Source: Hypomesus transpacificus (taxonomy: Eukaryota; Chordata; Actinopteri; Osmeriformes; Osmeridae). From it: DNA of 64,000 bases. The notes beneath the pieces were generated by a model that was not told the origin of the DNA, searched no databases, and saw only the letters and a program-made list of their open reading frames with translations. The stretch lies in contig NC_061070.1 of NCBI RefSeq assembly GCF_021917145.1, positions 13,130,272 to 13,194,271 of the forward strand, given 5' to 3'. Positions 30,833-43,141 of the stretch are shown here, in pieces. The translations under genes were made by a program, and so were the position numbers. Numbering within the stretch: position 1 is the stretch's first letter; each line of letters starts with the position of its first letter.

Positions 30833-32560
30833 ATAGAAGAAATAGTCCAAGTGGGAACTCAGAATTTGATGTTTTTTGTGTTTCTTTTGCAGTCGTACCA
30901 AGGTAACCAATGATGGTATCCCTCCATTTCCTTTCTACATTCTCTCATTTTCTCATTTTCCCTAATCCCCCTTCTTCATCACTCACCCCCCTCCTCCTCC
31001 TCCTCTGTGCAGTTCAACTGGCACGGTTGCAGCTCTTTCCTCACACTTTTTAATGGGTATCTTCCCAATCAGGTTTTACTGCAGGAAATTTCAGCACACC
31101 ACATTGCGTGAGCCGAAGGAGTGCTCCATTCTTAGCTCGGCACTGCGGAGTGCCAGGGTGAGTTGGCTTGCCAGGGGGGAAGGGGGTGGGCAAAGGAGGA
31201 GTAGCAGTGAGTGTTGGGGGGAAGGGGGGTAGCGGTGTCAGTTTGGTGCCAGCAGTACAGTTCTGGAAGCCGTTTTTCCCCTCCTTTTCTCAATAGTACC
31301 AGAGTCAAAGAGGAAAGCTTACTAGACCACTGAGGGAAAGCAAAACAAACACACCAGTCACAATAACACACACACGCATGTCGGACACGAAGGATGCTGG
31401 GAAAGCACGCATGCAGGCAGGCTGTCTGTCTTTACGTGGTCAGTGATGGCTTGGCTAATGGGATGTCTTTCTTTACTTCCCTACATGGTTTGGTTGTCTT
31501 TGTGAGAGATCTATCTCTTTCGATCTGTTTTTCACCTTTCTCCCCCTTTTTCCTAAGGTTTCCTTGTGTCTCCTTGGATTTTCCCTGAAAGATGGTGATG
31601 TAGTAGGCATGTGGTTTAATTGAAATAATATTTGCTGTACTTCACAGGCTCTCCAGTCCAACACTGATTCTCCCTCAACAACGGCATTATTTTTAGCCTC
31701 GCCGCTGAGTTCTGTCATTTCCTGTTGGAGGTTCAGTGCCTGTTCCTTCGGTTCAGCCCACAAGCAGCCTGACACACAATGTCTGCACTTGGCTTTGACA
31801 GTAACGCCGTTCTGAACAACGAACGTTATACCTTACATTTATATCCCCTTCTGAAGATGGATTCCGTTCCACAGCATTAAAAAGTACAGTCACCCCCACA
31901 TGATAATGACAACAATGCACTCATTGCGATTGAATTCTGTCTATTGTGGGGTTTAACATATCCCTTTCTAGACTTTGAACAAAGAGAAGTGAAGAATGTG
32001 TCTCATCTTTCAGCTGGCCAGGGACTAACAAAGTAGTCCGAGATGACTAACACGGAACTTGCTAGATTCTTTCTTCACGGCACAGCCTAAGAATGTCTTC
32101 CCTTTTTGGGGACCCAAAAACAAAGTGTTGCAGATTCGACACATTAGAGAGAATAGCCGCGTTAACCTCCGTGAGAAGTGTGGAGATGGTGGCGGGCGTG
32201 TTGCTGACAGCTCTGTGAGTCACCGAGGCCCCCTGGGGCTGCGCTGAGAGCTAGAACAGAGGAGGGAGAAGGCCAGGCTCTGGGCCACTCACTGCGGTCT
32301 CGCTCTCTCTCCCTCTGATTCATCCTGGCTGCTGGGAAACAGAGCCGTGGAAGGAAAGCGTAAGCGGCCTGGTCTCCGTCTTAATATCGTCTTTCAGATC
32401 GTATCCCTGACTGAAAATCCCATTCAAAGATGGTAATACTATTTTACACATGAAAAGCACTAATATGTTGAGTCTACTGCTTCACTACAGGGTCCATCCA
32501 AGCCAACACTGTTACACTGCTCCATGTTCAACTCCTTCACACACTATATCCTTCTAGACA

Positions 32561-32759
32561 TTTACATTACATTTACATTTAGTCATTTAGCAGACGCTCT
32601 TATCCAGAGCGACTTACAGTAAGTACAGGGACATTCCCCCCGAGGTAAGTAGGGTGAAGTGCCTTGCCCAAGGACACAACGTCATAGTGTGGCCGGGAAT
32701 TGAACCGGCGAGCTTTAGATTACTAGCCTGACTCCCTCACCGCTCAGCCACCTGACTCC
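32561..32759 (-). mobile_element. tRNA-derived SINE, V-SINE-like, minus orientation
   Basis: The best preserved copy of the family. On the minus strand it runs from GGGAGTCAGGTGGCTGAGC through the B box GGTTCAATTCC and the core CCTTGGGCAAGGCACTTCACCC to a tail matching TAAGTCGCTCTGGATAAGAG. No convincing target-site duplication is visible. Confidence 0.87.
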
Positions 32760-32859
32760 CTTCACAGCAACCTTCATAGACCTTCACAGCAACACACAAG
32801 GGCCCTCACAGTTCCTCTAAAGAGCCCTTATGGCTCCACCACAAAGCCCATAGCTCTAC

Positions 32860-32979
32860 CACAGGGACCGTAGCAACCACTCTGAGCCCTCAGCTCCACC
32901 ACAGGGCCCTTGCAGCTCCACCACAGGGCCCTCGCAGCTCCACCACAGGGCCCTCGCAGCTCCACCACAGGGCCCGTAG
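32860..32979. repeat. 22-bp minisatellite (GCTCCACCACAGGGCCCT)
   Basis: Four near-identical 22-base units (CAGCTCCACCACAGGGCCCT plus two variable bases), with more degenerate copies on the left. It follows directly after the SINE at 32561-32759. Because 22 is not a multiple of 3, the frame shifts at each copy, which argues against a protein. Confidence 0.85.
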
Positions 32980-35540
32980 CTCTAGTTAAAGGCCTTCTCT
33001 GCTCCTTCACATGGACCTTGCTTTTCTGAGGACAGAGGGATTAGATATAATGTTGGCATGTTAAGTCTGCAACTCAAGACTGGGAGCGAGGAGGAAGGAA
33101 TTTGTCAGAAGTCTATAAACACATGTATAGAGCAGGACCCTGATGCCAGCGCTGGGAGTTTGGACTTTCCAGAGCCCGTGAGAGACAAAGAACCTGAGGG
33201 AGAGAGTGAGCAGAGCTTCTGGATTGGGGTTTACAGGAAGGGCAACCAAGGAACACCGATACAGCTCACTCGGAGAAGAGGGGGGACAGAGATAAAGAGG
33301 GAGGGGTGTTAGGGGGGGGAGGCACAGACAAGCACAAAGTAGGTTTGTGGAGAGGCGCTCAAAGCCCTACAATCAGAATGTGTAGGGGTGGGTTTGCACA
33401 CTGTAGAGAATGACATGGCTGCACCGTGAGAGATCCCAAGACAAAAAGAAAAAGGGAAGGAGGGAGGTGGGAAGATAGAGGAATGAAAGGAAGGACATGC
33501 CCGCTAAACATTTTCCAGCCTCTCTGCCAAAAGCAGAAAATAGGTTAGTCCAGATGCTCACTATTCCCATGTGGTCCAACTCTTGAGAAAAGGAAGGGAG
33601 GTGGGGTGATGAAGATGAAGAAGACGATGTTAGAGAGGTGAGGGAGAGGGGAGCAAGCCGATGGTTTCTGACTGACAGTCAGCCATAGTGGGGTATGTGG
33701 AAGGAGGGACAGGGTGAAGGGGCTGTGGGAGAATTCGGAATTGATTGCCAGATGGTACACAGGTGGGAACCTCGTTTCTCTCTGGGGGTTGAAGATGTCA
33801 GAGAAGGGAGGTCAGGGGGCTGAGCTATTACAGTAGCTCTCCTCAATATTACAGTCATGCTGTGAAAGAGAGAGAAAGTCAAATCAAGTGGAAAGGTTGA
33901 TCCTCAGTAGACACACCAAGTAAAACAGAGGAACATTTTGTTTTTGATGTTTCTCCTTGCCGTTCCCTGTCCTCTTCTCTGTTCTCGCGATGACTGTACA
34001 CTTTGTGTGTTGCTCTTGGCTTGGGGCTCACTGGCTGTGGCCCAGAGGGCCGCCTGCTTAGGCCCAGCCCCCTCTTTCAGCCACTGGGAGGTGATTTCTG
34101 GAGCGGGTGTAAAATACTGTCAAGGGGATATATTTCTGGTATGAAATATGGATGGGAGCCTATGTGTGTAGGTGTGTGTGCGTGCGTGTGCGTCTGCATG
34201 AGGTGAGCGAGAGGTCACCGCTAACTTTGCCGCCATAGACTTGGCGACGGTCCAACGCTTGAGAAGTGACAGCAGAATAGCCTCTTTCTCTATCCCCCAC
34301 CTCCCTTTTTCCAACTCAAGTTGCGTGCAGATTACATGCAAGCAACCATATGGTGTGAGGCTGAGTTGGAACCTGGGCCTAACACTGTGTGTGTGGGGGA
34401 GAGTGGGTTATGAGCTTAAGTGAGGGAGTCCAGAGGGAAGGAAATTAAACCATACACAGGCTGGTGCTGTACTGAGATCAGATTCGGACAAACAACATAT
34501 TCTATAGAGAGGAAGAGCATAATATGTTGATAGAAGTACAATGTAGGTAAAGTAGTGTTACAATGTTACATAGGACTCCCAACATAATCATGATCTGCAA
34601 CTTAAAATTACAATTCCAAGCCTGTCTTCCAATGTTCCCTAGAGCCCCAGTGAAATTGATTTGTTTTATGACCACAATTTTCTCAGCTGGTTGTGACTTT
34701 CAAATGGCAGACAAGTTCAACAATCACCTCCATCTTGATAGGTGCCCAGATGTTCTTCTAGCACTTATCTTTGATGGTACTGCCAACAATAACAGCTTAT
34801 TCAGGCTTAATGTGCTGGGGAGAGATATAACGGTGTGTACTGTTGAGGACCATGGTGTCTTGAAGATAAGGAGGTGTCTCAGGCTGCATGAACCTCAACA
34901 AGCTGACATTGCCGTGGCTTGTACCCAGACATTTCAGTCCTGCACTTGCAGAACCATGACTTCGATCCAGTTCAGAATTTTTTTTACTTCCCAGAATGCC
35001 TGGGGGTATGGCTGGAGTTTGGGAGTGTGTGATTGAACGTGAGTGGAGTTGTGTTGAAGAGTTAAGGGAATATACTGAAGGGTTACAGGAGCTTGTTGTT
35101 GAGATGTGGACAACTGTTGAATCCAAGTCAGCAGCAGGTTTCTTCAAAGACACACCCTACAGGCCCTATAGAATGCTTCCTACTCAGTGTGCTTGCTCAC
35201 CCTCTCTCTCTCTCTCTCTCTGGGCGAGCGTCAATTATTTATAAGCTTCGGGTAGCTAACTTGAAACCGATAACCCACATGCTATTTATACTTCATTTCA
35301 AAGGAACAAATACTAAACTGTCGGGTTCCAGGCAGCTTGGCAGTGCCTACGTCTCCAGCCAGCTCCTGGTCCAGGACAGCAGCCTTGCCGGGGGGAGGGC
35401 AGCACAGAAGACCAGCCATCGCATATTTCACCATACCGCTAAATAGAAAAGAGACATGCATATACTAATTTCCAAAGAAACCTATCATCTTGATTGAAGG
35501 ACTTATGTCATGGTTTCTAAACTACCAAGGCTCTGGGGGA
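32980..35540. other. Intergenic spacer
   Basis: Mixed-composition DNA without a recognised gene. The longest open frame (34563-35036, 157 codons on plus) has no domain, no codon bias like the neighbours and no splice partners I can see. Confidence 0.5.
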
Positions 35541-35559
35541 CTGTTGGTGGTTGGGCTTT

Positions 35560-35827
35560 GGGGTAGGTGGTGGGGGCTCTAGGGTAGGTGGTGGGGGCTC
35601 TAGGGTAGGTGGTGGGGGCTGTGGGGTATGTGGGTGGGAATCTGGGGTAGGTGGTGGGGGCTGTGGGGTAGGTGGTGGGGGCTGTGGGGTATGTGGGTGG
35701 GAATCTGGGGTAGGTGGTGGGGGCTGTGGGGTAGGTGGTGTGGGCTGTGGGGTATGTGGGTGGGAATCTGGGGTAGGTGGTGGGGGCTGTGGGGTAGGTG
35801 GTGGGGGCTGTGGGGTATGTGGGTGGA
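35560..35827. repeat. G-rich 21-bp minisatellite with 63-bp higher-order repeat
   Basis: About 12-13 units of 21 bases. Two types alternate: GGGTAGGTGGTGGGGGCTGTG and GGGTATGTGGGTGGGAATCTG. They recur as A-A-B, giving a 63-base higher-order period over about three cycles, while the left end (35560-35620) has single A-type units ending CTCTA. Strongly G-rich on the plus strand. Confidence 0.9.
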
Positions 35828-36291
35828 ATTCAGCAATGCAGAGCTCAGGGCGGAGGAGCAGGCTTCAAATCCTCCCACTGATCCCTGCCTGACTGCCCAT
35901 TTAGCCTGCCAGTCAGACCCCTACCATCCAGCCCTAAACCAGATCCCTCCAGGGTCAGGTCAGCTGCATTTCCACAGAACACACTATAGATCATTAAGTA
36001 ACATCACATATGTATGTGTAGAGGACAATTAGTTGGACATGACAATGGGACAGCCCAATGTGGTTTACACTTAACAATTTTTTTATTTGGAATATTAAGA
36101 CAATGAAGCATAAGCCAAGCACCAAGAGTGACAACTACAAGTGTCGCATCATTCGTCTCTTTTAAATGAACAGGTTATACTGGAAAGAAACGGCTGTTTT
36201 GAATGGTGAAGCAGATACACAGAAGAACAAAGACACTGAAATGTGAACATGGTTACGTCGTTGTACAACTTTTCAAATCCTTTTTGACAGC

Positions 36292-36296
<5 letters not shown>

Positions 36297-36331
<35 letters not shown>
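36297..36331. repeat. Poly(A) run of about 34
   Basis: A homopolymer of A on the plus strand followed by GGGGAGATAAG. It could be a plain slippage tract or a retroposed tail; I see no recognisable element body before it. Confidence 0.8.
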
Positions 36332-36334
<3 letters not shown>

Positions 36335-38915
36335 GAGATAAGAAGAAAAATAATAATAATTGGAACAGCAATATTCGTCTGACGAGAGTTTGGTTAGCCC
36401 ATGGCAGTGGCTGCAGCCCCGGATTTGAGGAGCTCTTGTGATTGGTCAGAACGAATAAGGCAGTCTGGGAACACAACAGTGCTGTATAATGACAACCATT
36501 AGTCCCCATCATTGTCAAGTCCTGTTGCCACAGCACCCACATTCACACAGCAACCAATGTGCACATACAGCATTAAAGTGACAGGGATTGCAACCATTGT
36601 TACAGTACACTCCATTGCATATTAGGGAGAATAATGAAAAATTATATATATTTTTTAGGCATACATCTTTCTTTTTGCATATAGCATCAACTCAGCTTTC
36701 CGAACAAAATATGGGAAAGATGAGAATAAAACTCGTTAGAGAAAACAAAATAACATTTTCCAATTCCTCATAAGAGCCGAAACCGTGCCCCTACACAGGA
36801 ACATGTAGACCTTGTTGCAGGGGGGGGTCGTGCTAGGGTGGACTAGGATAGCTGCTGGCGTGACCTGCCTGTACCTCACCAGATCACAATCTGATTCACT
36901 CCAAATGAAATGCGAGTGCAGCAAATCTGTCTGGTTTATCAGCTAAGCCTGTCTCAGCACCCAGGGGTTTCTCTCATCCAACAAGGCGTTCATAGTGCAG
37001 CTAATAGTGTGTTCTACCATTGATATAGTTCAAAATCTTTTCTTTTTTTCTTTTTCAACATAGATCAGAATATACATGTAAACACCTTTCTTTGTTTCCC
37101 TTTCTGGGAGTCAAAGAGGGGTGGTGCTGGAAAATACGTGGTCCTTATTTAGACGTCCCCGGTATTGGGCAGGTGAGTGTCTCTAATGTGGGGTTAGTGT
37201 AAGGGACCAAGTGTGGCAGGGTGTGTGTGTTTTTCCAAAACGGTCAATGCACCACAAAAAAAAAAAAAAACTATTTCTCCAGACTCTTCTTCATACAATG
37301 GGTACAGTATTTACTCTACAGGTTATATGGCATAAGTGCTACTATAACTGTCACAGATATTTCCCATGGGGAAAACTGAAGAGAGAAGATCCTGGAACAA
37401 GCCTCCCCATCGGCCTGCCTGAGAATAGAGGGACAAGAGGCTTTGTTCATAGGGGTCATCACTGGACACCCCTCACATGTCACTCCACATCCCCCCTCCA
37501 AAAAGGACCCCTTTGTGGGGCTCCGTCCACACGCACGCACACAACATTTACCTGGGAGGCTGCAGCGCAGCAGAGATCTACTAGGGTCAGTTAGTTGGGC
37601 CTCCAACATCACTTTTACCTGGAAAAACAGATGAGATACTCCAGGACCACCAGTCTCCAAACACACACCGACTGAATCTTGCACCAATACACACAATTAA
37701 AGTGCCAATACTTGAACATTTCCCCTACACATGATCCCATCCCTCCCCCTCTGCACCCAGTCTCCACAGCAGGAAGCTGGGCTACTCAATGGGACATTGT
37801 GTGATTGGGGCAGGCGCTCTCTGTAATGCTAACTTTAACTTTAGCCCCTAGAGCATGGGTGTGGAGGCGGGGTGGGCACAAACACTCCACTCTACCTATC
37901 CCAGCATCAGCAGGGACATGTTGAGGATGTGGTCAAAGAATAGAGAGAGGAGAAAAGGGGGGTGGGGGTTAAAAAAAGAGAGCACCAACATTTTCAAAGA
38001 AATCTCCCTCACCAAGAGTCACACAGCACCCATTAGAAAACACACAGAGTGGCCCTTTTAGTGCCTGGTAAATTTAGATCCCAGAGAGGTAAATTTAGCC
38101 CATGATTAGTGCCCGTGGGTGGGGTGGGGCAGTGCCAGGAGTAGCTAGCTAGTACTAAACGGTAGCATAGTAGACAGGTGGCATAGAGGAAGAGAGAGTG
38201 TCTGTGTTCGAATGTTTGAACAGAAACCCCATGTAAGTCGTCAGGCTGAGAACACATGGATGTGGCCCACACACAAGTGTGCAAATGCAGGAGACTGTCG
38301 TCATCTCTCTTTACTCCACCAGCCCTTCTGTCATTCCATCATGAGCACTAATTTGCGGTCGACATGCAATATTCAAGCATTCTAAAAATAAAATAAAAAG
38401 TGCAAGATGGGAAAGGTTTTCTGACTGAATGTGGGTTTGGTCTGACTGAACTCAGAACACAGATGGGAGGATTTGTGAGACATTAGCTGATTTGAGCCAT
38501 TGCAACACCTCCACCCTCCAATAATGAAAACAGTCAAATCAGAACTTCTGTTTTCCCTTCTAAACAAAACCAATCTCTCACTTGTTGACAGACCATAGCG
38601 CTATTATAGGCTTGGCAGAGACGCTTGGTTGGTAAAAGCTGTTCTGGGTTTGAGGTGGTGATGATGAGGAGGGGTGGTATGTAAAGTCTGTTCTTTTAGA
38701 CCTGCCCTAGACAACCAGGCGCATCTCTTTTAATGCTCCAGTTGGATGTTATTGAAATGTTTGTTCAGTTGTTGAGAACATCTTACAGAACGTCTGAGAC
38801 ACCGTGGCAAGCTTCACTACATCAGGTTCCTGTGTGCAACACCTTCCAACTACAGAGCTTTGGTCACAGACACTCAGACGTTTATGAACGCACTTAAAAA
38901 AGGCATTGCACATTT

Positions 38916-39060
<145 letters not shown>

Positions 39061-40153
39061 CTGAACACAGCCCACCCTCAACACACACACACACACACAC
39101 ACATTCCACACACAGTAGCTTTGATTGGTTGCGGGTAGTTAAAATAAACAGCTCTACAGTATAAATCAGAGACAGGATCTGAGATTAGGTCGTTCCAAAC
39201 CAGGATAAAAATAATCATGGGCATCACATATTAGTTAGAACTATATTAGTATACATTGCTTACAGATAGGATTCTCAAACATGTTCTTTGCGAGTTCCCC
39301 CATATTTTGTTAAGTTGTACATAGGGTTTACAGATGCAAGCCTGTGTGTCTCTCCAGCTGTGCCTTTACAGACACTGTGTCTGTGGGACAGTTCCTGACA
39401 CCGCCCTGCCCCATCACTACCACCTCCAGTCTTGAGTTTCAATAGAAACATTATTACCTGGACACGTTTAAAATTAATCTTTTTCCATTTCGGAAATTAT
39501 GTTTACTCTTGATAGTTAAGATCTTCAGGGTACAATGGACGAGACCAGACCAGGATTGCTAGTTCCTCTGACATTCAGCACCAGGACAAAGGGACTAGTG
39601 TCAGGTAGGACAGGGAAGCATGCTACCTAAAGTGGAGGACACAGCTGTGACTAGGTTCCAGATGGGGGGGGGGGAGAATAGCACCACTGCCGAACGCACC
39701 AACAGATTTCTCCAGATAACGAGTGTGCACCTTGAACGTTAGAGAGAGCGCGAGCGCAGAACCTCTTAATCCCCCCTCCTCATCCTCAGCCTCTTTAGAG
39801 AGCGTCAGAATAGAAAACACTGGAACATTTCATGCCACCAGGCTCAGACAGAAGGCGCAGGAGGCTCTCTGAAAAGGCACAGAGGTCACACTATTGTTTG
39901 TCGAATTTTCTTCCTCGCGCAAAAGCTTTCACAATGTAGGCCTACTCGTTTGTGGACATGGCTAGCAGTCTGGGTTACGTAGCTCAAGTAAACAGAGTTC
40001 ACCGAGCGGAGGGATAATGGTGGTGTCGTTATGCAAGGAAGGAGGGGGGGGGGGAGGATTTTGAGATAACAGTGTGCGGAACATCAATGGAGGGTGGAGG
40101 GTGCTGACTGTGCAGATATTTAGCCCCCCGCACACAAACAACCACTAGCAAAC

Positions 40154-40184
<31 letters not shown>

Positions 40185-41441
40185 GGGAGCAGTGTAGAGT
40201 ATTCTTAGGGGTCAATGGGTGACTAAACATTAGTCATGAATCATTTAGAGTGAGCAGCATGGAGGATGCCACTGAGATGGGGCCCGGGCGGGACGTGGGG
40301 GTGGAAAGACAGCCTCTCAGACACTGTAAAGCAGCTTCGGAAAGAAACCAGTCAGATTGTAACTGGCAAACGCAATCTCCCACCTGAAGCATCTGGGAAC
40401 TGAGTCTGTTTGTGTGTGTCTGTATGTAAAGGTACACGACCACACTGCATGCACACAATTAAAGTGCCTGTTGCCAGTTGTGAACCACTGACAAGACTGC
40501 TGTGAGCACGACAACAATTATTTGTTAAATGATTCAGTCATTGAAAACAGTATCCCTATACCGCCCATGGCTGCGGGGCATGGCCATTGGCCTATGCTTC
40601 AGGAAAAGGGTTGAGAAAACTAAATGTAGGGCTGCAAGATCAGTACCCTGGCAATATAGGCGACCGTCAACAGTAACACACACACACCTGTGTATGCCTT
40701 GCTCCCTGTGAGAGTAGAGGGAAGCCGAGCTTGAAAGAAGCTGTTATCGGCTACAATCCCCTCCCTCCAGACCTGTGAGCCGTGGCTGGTAATGTTACTT
40801 CAAGCTTCTGAAACGCTAGCTATGTGTTCATACGAGAAGGAGGAGTCACGGGCCGAGCCGTGAGGGAGTTTTAAACTTTATAGTAAGAGTTAAACCGGGG
40901 TGAAAACCCTGTTCTCTTCTCACCAATCCCTCTAGATGGCTCTTCTTGGTGCGTAATCCAGTAGGAGAAGTGAATGGGTGAGAGAGTGGACTGTACAGCA
41001 CAGCTAACCCTGTGGGCCGAAGTGGAGGCAGGGGGAGGGGGGGCAGGCAGGTCAACAGGCAGGGTAATGCTGTTGGGATCAGGCAGACACAAAGAACCAA
41101 AAGAGAGAGATAAAAGAGGGAGGCCAAGCATACTTGCTTCCTTCTCCCTTTCCATAAAAACCTGTTCAACGCTAAAAACCATGTGCTTGCCAGACAGCGT
41201 TATACTGAATATAATCATACGCATGTATTCCATGTGACGCAAGTAATAAGTAAAACAATAAGAGATTAGAATGAATCTGGTATAGCTCATTTTCACCTAA
41301 ACTCCTCCCCCCAGCCTGACAGAGAGCCATGCCAGTGTCGGTCTCTCCAGGTGGCTGATGGGAAGGTTCTCTAGTTTGGGCCTCCTCCAGCCACATGAGT
41401 GTGCCCGGGCAGGCTGCGGGGGGACCCCCCCCCCCCCCACG

Positions 41442-43124
41442 CTATTTGACCTTGAGTGGGGGCTCCCTCTCCAGCCAGCGCACACGCACTTTCTGTTTGT
41501 AGTGATACTCCTTGAGGAAGTCCTGCAGGGCCGGGGGCAGTGGCAGGCCGCCGATGCCGTCGTAAGTGGTCTGGCGGCAGATGGCGGCCCTGGCCAGGTG
41601 CTGCAGGCCAAAGGGGAAGGTCCGGTGGAGCGGCGCCGTGAGCAGCGGCTCGAAGAACATGCAGGCGCTGGGGTCTTTGTAGTGCTCCAGGAGGCCCGTG
41701 ACGGTGGACGAGTGGAACACGCAGGGGTCGTGGGCGTCAAAGCTGAAGTTGTGGTTCCACTGCTCGATGCGCGCGTGCAGCGAGCGGTTGTAGCGGCGGA
41801 AGCTGACGGAGAAGAGGTAGTCCTCCTGAGCCGAGTCGCGCAGCAGGAAGGTGCCCTCGGGGCGGCCGTCCAGCAGCGCTTCAGCCTCGTAGCGGTCCAT
41901 CACGCCCCAGTAGCAGGGCAGTGCTGTGATCTGCAGCAGGTCTGGCACCAGGCAGTGGATGTAGTCGATCTGGGTGTGCACCTTCCAGGGCCCCGGCTGG
42001 CTGCGGCTCAGGTGACCCTCCCCGGAGGCGTGGCGCTGCTTGGGCCGGCGGGCCTGCAGGCAGAGGGTGGTTGAGTCCTCCTCCGAGTCGCAGTCCAGAG
42101 ACGACGCCCCGCCCAGCACCTGCAACGACGCCCCCGACGCTATGGACCCTGCCGATGAGCTGGCCCCGCGGGCCTCCCCCGAGGCCTCGGCCGTGCAGGG
42201 GGCCATCTTTGGTCCCAGTTTGTACAGAGAGGAGCCCTGCACGGAGGCCTCCAGGGTGTGGATCTGGGCGTTGGGCGGCGGGTCCACGCCCTCCTCGATG
42301 CTGAGCCGGCGGCGCTCGCGCAGGCGCTCTTCTTCGTCCTCCGGGGAGGGGTGGGCCGGATCGAAGGCGTCCAGCAGCGCGGTGGAGGAATGCGGGCTGA
42401 CGGGCGCCGTGTGCTGCTTGATGAGGTGCCACTTGTGGGCGAGGTCCGAGCCCGGTGGGAAGGGACAGGTCTCCAGCATCAGCTCCGTCAGGTGGATCTT
42501 GCGTTTGGAGGCGACCGGGGTCTTGGAGGAGCGGGAGCGCCGGCGGGGGGGCAGGGGGAGGCACAGGCCCACCGTCTCGCTCAGGCGCTGCCGCAGAGAG
42601 CGGGCGCTGAGGCTGTGGCCCCCGGCCCCTGAGTCAGCCATCTCCTGGATGGAGCTCACGCCGTAGCGCCGGTCCCTGCGGCTGGACGCCCCCCGGGAGC
42701 GCCCCGACCGCCGGTCCGCCTCGAGGGAACTCTGGGTCTTAGTGGAACACGAGTGTTTTTTCTTGCCCCCCCAAGGTGCGTGCCGAGAGTAAGAGTCTCT
42801 CCGGGCCAGAGGGACCCCCCCAGGGCTCCCCCTCACGTCCTCGCTCTCCTTGTCTATAGTGATCTCCACAATCTGAGGGATGTCTGACACACAGTTGTGA
42901 CGGCGGCCCGCAGTCACCAGAGGGAGAGGCAGGAGGCTCCGAGACGGGCTGGAGGCCCGGGAAGCCTGGGACTCGCCTACGGTGCCTCCCCGACCGAGGT
43001 CGACCACACAGTGGACACCATCCACCTCCACGCTGCTCTCGCTGCTAGGTCCCGCACCATCGCTGTGAAAGAGGGTCTGGCATCTGCTCCTCAGGTTGCT
43101 CCACATCTTGCCCACTTTCTCCAT
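41442..43124 (-). CDS. socs5: Suppressor of cytokine signalling 5
   Basis: SOCS5 is a cytoplasmic adaptor that dampens JAK/STAT and EGF-receptor signalling by recruiting an elongin-cullin E3 ligase. The whole protein (560 residues, human 536) is in one exon, as in mammals. The start is [11 protein letters not shown], matching human MDKVGKMW. The open frame runs ten codons further upstream, but a splice acceptor (TTTCGCAG) at 43142 cuts those off. Conserved blocks are [18 protein letters not shown], the JAK-interacting stretch from about residue 214 ([15 protein letters not shown]), [19 protein letters not shown], an SH2 domain at about 404-495 with phosphotyrosine-binding Arg429 in FLLRDS, and a C-terminal SOCS box ending RVRWLEREP. 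An Ala/Ser/Gly-rich insert precedes CDSEED. The exon is much more GC-rich than its surroundings. Confidence 0.97.
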   Translation of the reverse strand: MEKVGKMWSNLRSRCQTLFHSDGAGPSSESSVEVDGVHCVVDLGRGGTVGESQASRASSPSRSLLPLPLVTAGRRHNCVSDIPQIVEITIDKESEDVRGSPGGVPLARRDSYSRHAPWGGKKKHSCSTKTQSSLEADRRSGRSRGASSRRDRRYGVSSIQEMADSGAGGHSLSARSLRQRLSETVGLCLPLPPRRRSRSSKTPVASKRKIHLTELMLETCPFPPGSDLAHKWHLIKQHTAPVSPHSSTALLDAFDPAHPSPEDEEERLRERRRLSIEEGVDPPPNAQIHTLEASVQGSSLYKLGPKMAPCTAEASGEARGASSSAGSIASGASLQVLGGASSLDCDSEEDSTTLCLQARRPKQRHASGEGHLSRSQPGPWKVHTQIDYIHCLVPDLLQITALPCYWGVMDRYEAEALLDGRPEGTFLLRDSAQEDYLFSVSFRRYNRSLHARIEQWNHNFSFDAHDPCVFHSSTVTGLLEHYKDPSACMFFEPLLTAPLHRTFPFGLQHLARAAICRQTTYDGIGGLPLPPALQDFLKEYHYKQKVRVRWLEREPPLKVK

Positions 43125-43141
43125 GGATAGGAGGCCAAGAC

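Larger units (their letters stand above)
28808..32560. other. Intergenic spacer without recognisable genes
   Basis: Contains CA runs (29260-29320), a 29-base poly-G, GA repeats at 30774-30832 and pyrimidine-rich stretches (30920-31010). Short open frames on both strands have no domain I recognise. I see nothing that supports an exon. Confidence 0.55.

Noticed and set aside
34563..35036. 157-codon open frame on plus
   Set aside because: No domain, AT-rich random composition, and no neighbouring exon-like sequence. Treated as chance.
36297..36331. Poly(A) run as tail of a retrocopy
   Set aside because: No recognisable gene body or element precedes it and no target-site duplication is evident.
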